From an uncultured Pelagibacteraceae bacterium (lineage in GTDB: Bacteria > Pseudomonadota > Alphaproteobacteria > Pelagibacterales > Pelagibacteraceae): DNA of 34,344 nt. The notes beneath the pieces were generated by a model. It saw nothing but the letters and a program-made list of their open reading frames with translations, had not been told where the DNA came from and made no database searches. The DNA lies in contig CACIHQ010000012.1 of the NCBI GenBank assembly GCA_902586495.1, forward strand, positions 1-34,344, read 5' to 3'. Position numbers and translations under genes: made by a program. Shown in pieces: positions 10,101-17,258 of this stretch (positions are counted from its first letter, which is position 1; the number at the start of each line of letters is the position of its first letter).

Positions 10101-10709
10101 ATGGTTAAAATATTTAAAAATATTTTGATTTTTGCTTTTTTATTAAGCTCTATAACAACAAGTGTTTTTTCTAAAGATATAACAACATTATTAAGAAATC
10201 AGCAACTTACAGTTTTTGATATTGGAATTTTTAGATTAGAGGCAGATTTGAAAACTTCATATCCTTCTATTAAAGATCATTTAGAAGTTACTGAAGCTGA
10301 ATTTTATACAGACGTAGTTACCTCGTATTCTAAAAATTCAATTGATTTAATTGTTTCTGTTCCTATGAATAGAAATCTCAAGAAGGAAAATTATTTTTCA
10401 GATTCTTTTAGATGTAGGAATATTTTTAATTCTGTAAGAGATTTTTTATTGAGGAATGAAAATTTGAGTAATTATAGATATACTATGGCTACAAGCTATT
10501 TAACCTCTATATTTTCAACCCCAAGTTCATGGCCAAGCTGGAGATATGATGAAGAAATTAGAGAGGAATTAGTAAACTTAGTAAAACTAGAAATAACTTT
10601 ACGTCCAACCAAAGAACTAGCTCTTAATGAACAGGTAAACCCTGTTTCATGTATTGGTGGCTTAGAAACTGATATTGATCAAATAATTATATCAAAAAAA
10701 TACAACTAA
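10101..10709 (+). CDS. Predicted secreted protein of unknown function, between phoR and pstS
   Basis: I do not recognise this family. The 202-residue product starts with a good Sec signal peptide: a KIFKN basic end, a hydrophobic core ILIFAFLLSSITTSVF, and likely cleavage near residue 24 before KDITT. The mature part is acidic to neutral and has two cysteines (in FRCRNIF and PVSCIGG) that could form a disulfide in the periplasm. It has no further membrane segment and no lipobox. It lies between phoR and pstS on the same strand, with a degenerate PhoB-like repeat upstream and a tandem PhoB-like box starting 11 bases after its stop. The position suggests a periplasmic accessory of the phosphate response, but no function can be assigned. 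Confidence 0.8.
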   Translation: MVKIFKNILIFAFLLSSITTSVFSKDITTLLRNQQLTVFDIGIFRLEADLKTSYPSIKDHLEVTEAEFYTDVVTSYSKNSIDLIVSVPMNRNLKKENYFSDSFRCRNIFNSVRDFLLRNENLSNYRYTMATSYLTSIFSTPSSWPSWRYDEEIREELVNLVKLEITLRPTKELALNEQVNPVSCIGGLETDIDQIIISKKYN

Positions 10710-10719
10710 AAAGTTACCT

Positions 10720-10752
10720 TTTTAACAAAAGTGTAACAATTCTGTAATATTA
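10720..10752 (+). promoter_or_regulatory. Triple 11-bp PhoB box upstream of pstS
   Basis: Three in-register 11-bp units are visible: TTTTAACAAAA (10720-10730), GTGTAACAATT (10731-10741) and CTGTAATATTA (10742-10752). TAACA, TAACA and TAATA start at 10723, 10734 and 10745. Consecutive 11-bp repeats with this core are the known PhoB-binding arrangement. The array is 66 bp before the pstS ATG. An AT-rich -10 candidate lies near 10762-10771 but is not certain. This is the best-supported regulatory site in the phosphate island. Confidence 0.75.
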
Positions 10753-10818
10753 AAGATTCAATAAATTTATACGAGTCAATCATTTTTTAATTAATAAATA
10801 ACGAAAGGATTAAAGATA

Positions 10819-11850
10819 ATGAAAAAACTAACTATAGTAATTGCTTCTTTAGTTGCACTTTCAATTGCAACTGTTGCTCAAGCAAGAGATCAAATTAAGA
10901 TAGTTGGTTCTTCTACAGTATTCCCTTATGCAACAGTTGTTGCTGAAAGATTTGGTGGTTCAGGATTTAAAACTCCTGTAATCGAGTCTACTGGTACTGG
11001 TGGTGGAGCTAAACTATTCTGTGCTGGTGTAGGTGAACAACATCCAGATATTACAAATGCATCAAGAGCTATGAAAGATAAAGAAAAAGCTCTATGTAAG
11101 AAAAATGGTGTTAATGATATCGTTGAGATCGTAATTGGTAATGATGGTATTACATTAGCTTACAGCAAAGATGCAAAACCAGTAAACTTTACTAAAGAAC
11201 AATTATATTTAGCACTTGCTGCTCATACAGTTGTTGATGGTAAATTAGTTCCAAATATTTATAAAACTTGGGACCAAATTGACCCTAGCTTACCAAAACA
11301 AAAAATTTCAGTGATGATCCCACCAGGAACATCAGGAACTAGAGATGCTTGGAATTCTTTAGTAATGAAAAAAGGTATGACTAAAGAAGCTAAAGCTCTT
11401 TATAAAGCTGGTTTTGAAGCTGGAAATAAAAAATACAAAAAACCTCAAAAACTTTACAGAGAAGATGGTGCTGCTATTGAAGTTGGAGAAAACGATAGTT
11501 TAATCATCCAAAAGTTAACTCAAGATAAAGAAATGTTTGGTTTCTTTGGTTTCAGTTATTTCTTAGCTGCAAAAGATAAATTGCAAGCAGCAAGTATTGA
11601 TGGTGGACAACCGTCATTAAAGTCTATTCAAGACTACAGTTATGCTGTTGCTAGACCTTTATTCTTCTACGTGAAAAAAGCACACGTTGGAGTAATTCCA
11701 GGCTTACATGAGTTTGTGAAAGAATTCACAACTAAGAAAGCTATTGGAAAAGGGGGTTACTTAGCAGACATTGGTTTAGTGCCATTGGACTCTAAGTTGT
11801 ATAAAACAACTAGAACTAATGCTACGAAGCTAGTTGCTATGGGTAATTAA
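10819..11850 (+). CDS. pstS: Periplasmic phosphate-binding protein PstS
   Basis: The high-affinity phosphate receptor of the Pst ABC transporter. It has 343 residues with a clear signal peptide (MKKLTIVIASLVALSIATVA, cleavage after residue 22, AQA). The phosphate-binding segments are recognisable: IVGSSTVFPYA at the mature N terminus, ESTGTGGGAKLFC, and PPGTSGTRDAWN. The start ATG at 10819 has a ribosome site (GAAAGGATT). It is led by a triple PhoB-like box and followed by a strong terminator before pstC, which fits the need for more receptor than permease. Compared with its neighbours the gene has a slightly richer, more even codon choice, as expected for an abundant protein (visual impression only). 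Confidence 0.97.
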   Translation: MKKLTIVIASLVALSIATVAQARDQIKIVGSSTVFPYATVVAERFGGSGFKTPVIESTGTGGGAKLFCAGVGEQHPDITNASRAMKDKEKALCKKNGVNDIVEIVIGNDGITLAYSKDAKPVNFTKEQLYLALAAHTVVDGKLVPNIYKTWDQIDPSLPKQKISVMIPPGTSGTRDAWNSLVMKKGMTKEAKALYKAGFEAGNKKYKKPQKLYREDGAAIEVGENDSLIIQKLTQDKEMFGFFGFSYFLAAKDKLQAASIDGGQPSLKSIQDYSYAVARPLFFYVKKAHVGVIPGLHEFVKEFTTKKAIGKGGYLADIGLVPLDSKLYKTTRTNATKLVAMGN

Positions 11851-11875
11851 TTATTCCTCAGTTAACAAATGATTA

Positions 11876-11906
11876 AAAAGGGGGTCTTTTTAGACCCCTT
11901 TTTTTT
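11876..11906 (+). terminator. Intrinsic terminator between pstS and pstC
   Basis: GGGGTCT (11881-11887) pairs with AGACCCC (11892-11898) around a TTTT loop. The stem is extended by a G-T pair and flanking A-T pairs, and the 3' side runs into a tract of eight T residues. This is a textbook Rho-independent terminator. As it lies inside the pst operon, it probably acts as a partial stop that raises pstS over pstCAB. Confidence 0.9.
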
Positions 11907-11941
11907 AAAAAAAGAGTAAAGTCCTCACTTAAGGAGATTCT

Positions 11942-13327
11942 GTGAACTTAATATTATTTACATTTATTGTTCTTCTAGGTTTCACAAGCTATTATTTTGG
12001 ACGCAAAAAAGCATATACAATTCAATCTACAAAAAAAAGATTAACCGCATTACCACAATTTTATGGTTATTATCTTGCAATCTGGTGTGCAATACCAGCC
12101 TTTATAATTTTTTCATTATGGGCAATTTTTGAGCCCACAATTGTAAAACTATTAATCTTAAGTGATTATTCAAATCAAGGTTATCTTGATGATGAATTAA
12201 ATTTAATATACGAAAAAACAAAAGCATTGTCTCGAGGTCAATTCACTGGAGAAATTACACCTTTTATTGAGGCTTCAGCTGAAAAATATTTAAGTCTTCG
12301 ATCAATAGCTCAAAGTTCAAAAGTTGTTATAGTATTATCTGCAATTATTTCCTCTGTTGCTTATGCATATAAAAGAATTTCATCTAATTCTAGAACAAGA
12401 GAACCAGTTGAAAAATTTTTGAACGCAGTTTTATTTACAGCTTCTTTAGCTGCAATATTAACTACTGTTGGAATAGTTTTTTCACTTATATTTCAAACCA
12501 TAGATTTTTTTAAAGTAATTCCATTATTTGATTTTGTCTTTGGAACTCACTGGTATCCAGCAAAAGCTTTTGTTAGAGATTCTTCTGAGGCTTTAGATCC
12601 GACAATGTATTCAGATACTTTTGGAGCAGTCCCTATTTTTGCAGGTACTTTTTTTATTGCATTTATTGCTATGTGCGTTGCTATCCCAATTGGATTAATG
12701 AGTGGAATTTATTTAGCTGAATATGCATCAACTAAAGTTAGACAATATGCAAAACCATTAATTGAAATTTTAGCTGGTATACCAACAGTTGTTTATGGTT
12801 TTTTTGCTGCCCTAACTGTTGGACCATTTTTGAAAGAATTAGGAACTTCAATGGGTCTTGAAGTTTCAGCTGAAAGTGCTTTAGCAGCAGGAGGGGTAAT
12901 GGGTATTATGATCATACCATTTATTTCAAGTTTAAGTGACGATGTAATTACAAGTGTGCCTCAAAGTTTAAGAGATGGAAGTTACGCTATGGGAGCAACT
13001 AAATCAGAAACAATTAAGAGAGTTATTTTTCCCGCGGCATTGCCGGGGATAGTTGGATCTATTTTACTTGGTGTTTCAAGAGCTATTGGAGAAACAATGA
13101 TAGTTGTTATGGCCTCTGGTTTAGCTGCTAATTTAACTTTAAATCCTTTAGAGTCTACTTCAACGATTACAGCTCAAATTGTAGTTATTCTAATTGGTGA
13201 TCAAGCTTTTGGCGACCCAAAAACGCAAGCTGCTTTTGCTTTAGGTATGTCATTATTTTTAGTAACACTTTGTTTAAATATTGTGGCCTTAAGAGTTGTT
13301 AAAAAATATAGAGAAAAATATGAATAA
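11942..13327 (+). CDS. pstC: Phosphate ABC transporter permease PstC
   Basis: A membrane-spanning subunit of the Pst importer. The start is GTG at 11942, chosen because AAGGAG lies 7 bases upstream. At 461 residues it is the long alphaproteobacterial form. The N-terminal part has two membrane helices (about 1-15 and 35-65) and a soluble region, and the C-terminal half is a standard binding-protein-dependent permease domain. The cytoplasmic EAA-type loop that contacts PstB is visible around residues 345-370 (DGSYAMGATKSETIKRVIFP). pstA begins 8 nt inside its 3' end. It depends on PstS for substrate delivery and pairs with PstA. Confidence 0.95.
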   Translation: MNLILFTFIVLLGFTSYYFGRKKAYTIQSTKKRLTALPQFYGYYLAIWCAIPAFIIFSLWAIFEPTIVKLLILSDYSNQGYLDDELNLIYEKTKALSRGQFTGEITPFIEASAEKYLSLRSIAQSSKVVIVLSAIISSVAYAYKRISSNSRTREPVEKFLNAVLFTASLAAILTTVGIVFSLIFQTIDFFKVIPLFDFVFGTHWYPAKAFVRDSSEALDPTMYSDTFGAVPIFAGTFFIAFIAMCVAIPIGLMSGIYLAEYASTKVRQYAKPLIEILAGIPTVVYGFFAALTVGPFLKELGTSMGLEVSAESALAAGGVMGIMIIPFISSLSDDVITSVPQSLRDGSYAMGATKSETIKRVIFPAALPGIVGSILLGVSRAIGETMIVVMASGLAANLTLNPLESTSTITAQIVVILIGDQAFGDPKTQAAFALGMSLFLVTLCLNIVALRVVKKYREKYE

Positions 13328-14588
13328 AAATAAAGAACAATTATTAAATAAAAGATATAAAGCTGAACAGCGATTTCGCTTATACGGTCTGAGTGCAATT
13401 TTTATGGCACTTTTATTTTTAACAATCTTTATTTTTAAAATTTTTTCAACTGGCTATTCAGCTTTTCAAAAAACATGGCTTATTGTTCCAGTAACTTTCG
13501 ATGCTGAATTAATGATGTTAGACCAAAATCCTTCTAAAGAAGATTTACAGGACGCTGATTATTACGATATAGCATTAAAATCAATGGCTGATTTAGATCC
13601 AAACGCCAATGAAGATCAAGAAAATGAATTGAAGAGAATGGTGTCTTATTTTTTTGAAAAAGAAATTAAAAATGAACTTTTAAATGACCCTAATTTAATA
13701 GGAAAAACAAAGGAAGTTTATCTAACTGCTTCAGATGATTTAGACCAAGTCTTTAAAGGAAATTATCCAAGAGATTTACCTGAAGACCAAAGAAGAGTAA
13801 GCGATTATCAATTAAAAATTTTTGATCAACTTGTTGCAAATGGTAAGGTTGAAAGTAAATTTAATATAAGTTTTTTTACAAATGCTGACTCAAGAGAAGC
13901 TGAGCTAGCTGGAATAGCAAGTTCATTTATGGGCTCAATTTTTTCTATACTTGTTTGTTTAATGATAGCTTTTCCTGTTGCGGTTCTAGCTGCAATATAT
14001 CTTGAAGAATTTGCCCCTAAAAATAGATTTACTGATTTTATTGAAGTAAATATAAATAACTTAGCAGCAGTTCCATCTATAGTTTTTGGTCTATTAGGGT
14101 TAGGAGTTTTATTGGCTATATTTCAATTACCAAGATCTACCCCATTAGTTGGAGGTATCACTTTGTCCTTAATGACCTTACCAACAATAATTATAGCTGC
14201 TAGAGCATCATTAAAAGCGGTTCCACCAAGTATAAGAGAGGCAGCACTTGCTATGGGAGCAAGTCGAATGCAAACCACAATGCATCATACAGTTCCTCTT
14301 TCTATGCCTGGTACGTTATCAGGAACAATAATTGGTTTAGCTCAAGCTTTAGGAGAAACCGCACCCCTCATTTTAATTGGAATGGTTGCTTTTGTTAACA
14401 CGATACCTGGATCACCTATGGATCCTGCTGCAAGTTTACCAGTTCAAATTTATATTTGGGCTGAAAGTGCTGAAAGGGGATTTGTAGAAAAAGTATCGGC
14501 ATGTATAATGGTCTTACTTGGGTTTTTAATAATGATGAATTTATTTGCCCAAATAATAAGACATAAGTTTGAGAAAAAATGGAGTTAA
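13320..14588 (+). CDS. pstA: Phosphate ABC transporter permease PstA
   Basis: The second membrane subunit of the Pst importer. I prefer the ATG at 13320 (MNKNKEQLL, 422 residues), which overlaps pstC by 8 nt and has GAG 6 bases upstream. An in-frame TTG at 13296 would add eight residues and overlap pstC by 32 nt. After the first membrane helix (about residues 20-45) there is a long acidic extracytoplasmic insertion to about residue 190, as in the DUF3333-containing PstA of alphaproteobacteria. The permease domain follows, with its EAA loop near residue 306 ([20 protein letters not shown]). It would form the PstC-PstA channel powered by a PstB dimer. Confidence 0.93.
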   Translation: MNKNKEQLLNKRYKAEQRFRLYGLSAIFMALLFLTIFIFKIFSTGYSAFQKTWLIVPVTFDAELMMLDQNPSKEDLQDADYYDIALKSMADLDPNANEDQENELKRMVSYFFEKEIKNELLNDPNLIGKTKEVYLTASDDLDQVFKGNYPRDLPEDQRRVSDYQLKIFDQLVANGKVESKFNISFFTNADSREAELAGIASSFMGSIFSILVCLMIAFPVAVLAAIYLEEFAPKNRFTDFIEVNINNLAAVPSIVFGLLGLGVLLAIFQLPRSTPLVGGITLSLMTLPTIIIAARASLKAVPPSIREAALAMGASRMQTTMHHTVPLSMPGTLSGTIIGLAQALGETAPLILIGMVAFVNTIPGSPMDPAASLPVQIYIWAESAERGFVEKVSACIMVLLGFLIMMNLFAQIIRHKFEKKWS

Positions 14589-14589
14589 A

Positions 14590-15345
14590 ATGATAAAGAT
14601 TAAAGCAAAAGATGTTGATGTTTTTTACGGAAAAAAACAAGCACTCTTTAATATAAGTTTAGATATCGAGGAAAATCAAGTAACGGCATTAATTGGTCCA
14701 TCTGGCTGTGGTAAATCAACTTTCCTAAGATGTCTTAATCGAATGAATGATGTAATTGATATCTGTAATGTTAAAGGAGAAATTTTAATTAATGACTTTA
14801 ATATCAATGATAAAAGTTGTGATGTAGTAAGACTAAGAGAAAAAATTGGTATGGTTTTTCAAAAACCTAATCCTTTCCCAAAAACTTTATATGAAAATGT
14901 ATCTTACGGTCCAACAATTCATGGTATGGCTCAATCAAAACAAGAAATGGATGAAATTGTTGAAACTAGTTTGAAAAAGGCTGCACTATGGGAAGAAGTA
15001 AAAGATAGATTACATGAACCTGGAACTGGATTATCTGGAGGACAACAGCAAAGACTTTGTATTGCTAGAGCGATTTCTGTAAGACCAGAAGTTATATTAA
15101 TGGATGAGCCTTGTTCAGCATTAGATCCTATAGCAACAGCGCAAATTGAAGAATTGATTGACGAGTTAAAAAAAGAGCACACAATAATAATTGTAACTCA
15201 TTCTATGGCTCAAGCAGCACGTGTTTCTCAAAATACAGGTTTTTTTCATTTAGGACAATTGATTGAACATGGATCTACTGATAAAATATTTAAGAATCCT
15301 GATAATAAAAAAACGCAAGATTATATAACAGGGAGGTTTGGATAA
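14590..15345 (+). CDS. pstB: Phosphate ABC transporter ATPase PstB
   Basis: The ATP-hydrolysing subunit of the Pst importer, 251 residues with the ATG at 14590. GGAG at 14581-14584 gives ideal spacing for this start, whereas an in-frame TTG at 14569 would put a poor seven-residue extension inside pstA. Walker [10 protein letters not shown] is at 36-44, the Q-loop glutamine at Q91, the signature LSGGQQQR at 148-155, and Walker B VILMDEP at 168-174. These follow the PstB pattern, including the KPNPFP segment after the Q-loop. The stop overlaps the phoU start by one base (TAATG). Confidence 0.97.
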   Translation: MIKIKAKDVDVFYGKKQALFNISLDIEENQVTALIGPSGCGKSTFLRCLNRMNDVIDICNVKGEILINDFNINDKSCDVVRLREKIGMVFQKPNPFPKTLYENVSYGPTIHGMAQSKQEMDEIVETSLKKAALWEEVKDRLHEPGTGLSGGQQQRLCIARAISVRPEVILMDEPCSALDPIATAQIEELIDELKKEHTIIIVTHSMAQAARVSQNTGFFHLGQLIEHGSTDKIFKNPDNKKTQDYITGRFG

Positions 15346-16052
15346 TGTTTGAAGCACCACATACAGTCAAATCTTACGAAGAAGAACTAAAAAATCTTAA
15401 TGCTAATATAATTAAAATGGGAAGTGCATGTGAAGATTCTTTAGGTAAAGCAATTCAAGCCATTACAACAAGAGATAACAATATTGCAGAAGCTGTTATT
15501 CAAGAAGATGAAAAAATAGATAAATATGAGACTTTAATTGAACAGCAAGTTGTGAATTTAATTGCTTTAAGACAACCTATGGCAATTGATTTAAGAGAGA
15601 CAGTAACGGCTTTGAAAATGTCTTCAGATTTAGAAAGAATAGGTGATTTAGCAAAAAATATATCTAAGAGAACACTTTTGCTTAACGAAAATCTTCCAAA
15701 GAACTTGGTAGACTCATTGAATAGAGTATCTACCAATGTTCAAAAACAATTAAAATCAACATTAGATGCTTATCTAGAAAGATCTGCGCCAATGGCAGTA
15801 AATGTTTGGGAAGGTGATGAGCAAATAGATGATCTAACAAATCTTTGTATGCAAGAAGTTATAAAATATCTTAAAGAAAATGAAAAAAATTTAGAAGATG
15901 GAACCCATTTATTGTTTGTAACTAAAAACATAGAGCGTATTGGTGATCATACTACAAATGTTGCAGAACAAGTTTATTATTTAGTTAAAGGCGAATATTT
16001 AGAAGGTGATAGACCCAAGGGAACAGAGCCAATTGTAACCGGAGAAAAATGA
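15345..16052 (+). CDS. phoU: Phosphate signalling protein PhoU
   Basis: A cytoplasmic helical-bundle protein that links Pst transporter activity to PhoR and keeps the Pho regulon off when phosphate is plentiful. At 235 residues it has the two repeated three-helix PhoU domains. The metal-binding-type motif is seen twice: SSDLERIGDLAKNI in the first repeat and TKNIERIGDHTTNVAEQ in the second. It begins inside the pstB stop and ends three bases before phoB, so pstB, phoU and phoB are one translation-coupled set. Confidence 0.96.
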   Translation: MFEAPHTVKSYEEELKNLNANIIKMGSACEDSLGKAIQAITTRDNNIAEAVIQEDEKIDKYETLIEQQVVNLIALRQPMAIDLRETVTALKMSSDLERIGDLAKNISKRTLLLNENLPKNLVDSLNRVSTNVQKQLKSTLDAYLERSAPMAVNVWEGDEQIDDLTNLCMQEVIKYLKENEKNLEDGTHLLFVTKNIERIGDHTTNVAEQVYYLVKGEYLEGDRPKGTEPIVTGEK

Positions 16053-16055
16053 TTT

Positions 16056-16739
16056 ATGTCAGCTCATGTTTTCATAGCTGAAGATGAAGCATCAATTGTT
16101 AGTTTGTTAAAGTACAATCTTGAAAAAGAAGGTTATAAAGTCAGTCATTCAGAAAATGGAGAAGATGCTCTTAAACAAATAAAATTAAAACAGCCAGATT
16201 TAATATTAATGGATTGGATGTTACCAGAATTATCTGGTGTTGAAATTTGTAAAAACTTAAAAAAAGATAATAAGTTTAATGATATTCCTGTCATTATGTT
16301 AACTGCAAAAGGGGAGGAAGAAGACAAATTAAAAGCATTTGATACAGGTGCAGATGATTATGTAACTAAACCTTTTAGTCAAAAAGAATTGAATGCTAGA
16401 ATTAAATCTTTATTGAGAAGATCTAAACCTCAATCATCATCAGACATTGTAGAATTTACTGATTTAAAAATAGATCGGATTACAAAAAGAGTTTATAGAA
16501 AAGATAAAGAAATTACTTTGGGTCCAACTGAATTTAAACTCTTAGATTTTTTTATCAAAAATCCAAAAAGAGTTTATTCAAGAGAACAACTCTTAAACAA
16601 TGTTTGGGGAGAAAATATATATGTTGAGTCTAGAACAGTTGATGTTCATATTAGAAGATTAAGACAAGCAATTAACATACAAAATACAAAACCTTTAATT
16701 AGAACAGTAAGATCAGCTGGTTATTCTTTAGAATCTTGA
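16056..16739 (+). CDS. phoB: Phosphate regulon response regulator PhoB
   Basis: An OmpR/PhoB-family response regulator of 227 residues. The receiver domain has the acidic pocket (E9, D10), phospho-acceptor D53 in LILMDWMLP, T83 in MLTAKG and K105 in TKPFSQ. The C-terminal winged-helix DNA-binding domain (about 130-227) includes LGPTEFKLLDFF and the recognition-helix region RTVDVHIRRLRQAI. It is the expected binder of the tandem 11-bp boxes before plcP and pstS. The last 19 bases overlap the 3' end of the convergent sixA gene. Confidence 0.95.
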   Translation: MSAHVFIAEDEASIVSLLKYNLEKEGYKVSHSENGEDALKQIKLKQPDLILMDWMLPELSGVEICKNLKKDNKFNDIPVIMLTAKGEEEDKLKAFDTGADDYVTKPFSQKELNARIKSLLRRSKPQSSSDIVEFTDLKIDRITKRVYRKDKEITLGPTEFKLLDFFIKNPKRVYSREQLLNNVWGENIYVESRTVDVHIRRLRQAINIQNTKPLIRTVRSAGYSLES

Positions 16740-17245
16740 AGATCTTTGGGTCTTATAAATTTTTTTAATACTCCCTTTTTCTCAACTTCATTCCAGGATT
16801 TAATATCAAACTCAATTTTTGCAAATGCTGCTGTTGGGAATTTATAATTCATTAGTTTAAAATTATTCGTATTATGATTTTTTGTAAGATTTCGTACTAA
16901 ATTTTTCACTGATGGTTCATGGTTTATAATCAAAATTGATTTATATTCACTGGATATTTCTTTAATTTTTTTTACAATTGCATTCTCATCAACTAAATAT
17001 AAATCTTTTGAAAAATTAACTTTTTTTGGCTTATTAATTTTCTTGGATAAAATTTGAAAAGTTTTTTTTGTTCTTTTTGATGATGAAATTAATGCATAAT
17101 CAAATTCAAATTTTTTTTTAACAAAAAATTCACAAATCATTTTTGCATTTTTCTTGCCTCTTTTAGTAAGTGGTCTATCAAAATCATTAATACTTAAATC
17201 ATCCCAACTAGATTTTGCGTGTCTCATGACGTATAATTGATACAT
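16721..17245 (-). CDS. sixA: Phosphohistidine phosphatase SixA-like
   Basis: A histidine-phosphatase-superfamily enzyme of 174 residues. The catalytic RHG-type motif is R8-H9 in LYVMRHAKSSW, and the second catalytic histidine is H109 in INHEPSVKNLV. SixA relatives remove phosphate from histidine residues of phosphorelay or PTS proteins. The chosen start is the ATG at 17245, giving the family N terminus; a longer open frame to 17338 would run into divergent ppk1 and encodes no conserved sequence. It overlaps phoB tail to tail by 19 nt and is only 13 bases from ppk1. The substrate is unknown; the position between phoB and ppk1 makes a phosphate-signalling role plausible but unproven. Confidence 0.85.
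   Translation of the reverse strand: MYQLYVMRHAKSSWDDLSINDFDRPLTKRGKKNAKMICEFFVKKKFEFDYALISSSKRTKKTFQILSKKINKPKKVNFSKDLYLVDENAIVKKIKEISSEYKSILIINHEPSVKNLVRNLTKNHNTNNFKLMNYKFPTAAFAKIEFDIKSWNEVEKKGVLKKFIRPKDLQDSKE
17232..17237 (+). promoter_or_regulatory. Candidate -10 hexamer (TATAAT) of ppk1, inside the sixA coding start
   Basis: A perfect TATAAT stands 21 bases before the ppk1 ATG. It lies inside the first codons of divergent sixA because the intergenic gap is only 13 bases. No convincing -35 hexamer was found 16-18 bp upstream (TAGATT at 17209-17214 is weak), so an activator-dependent promoter or chance match remains possible. Confidence 0.4.
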
Positions 17246-17258
17246 AAAATCTAAATAT

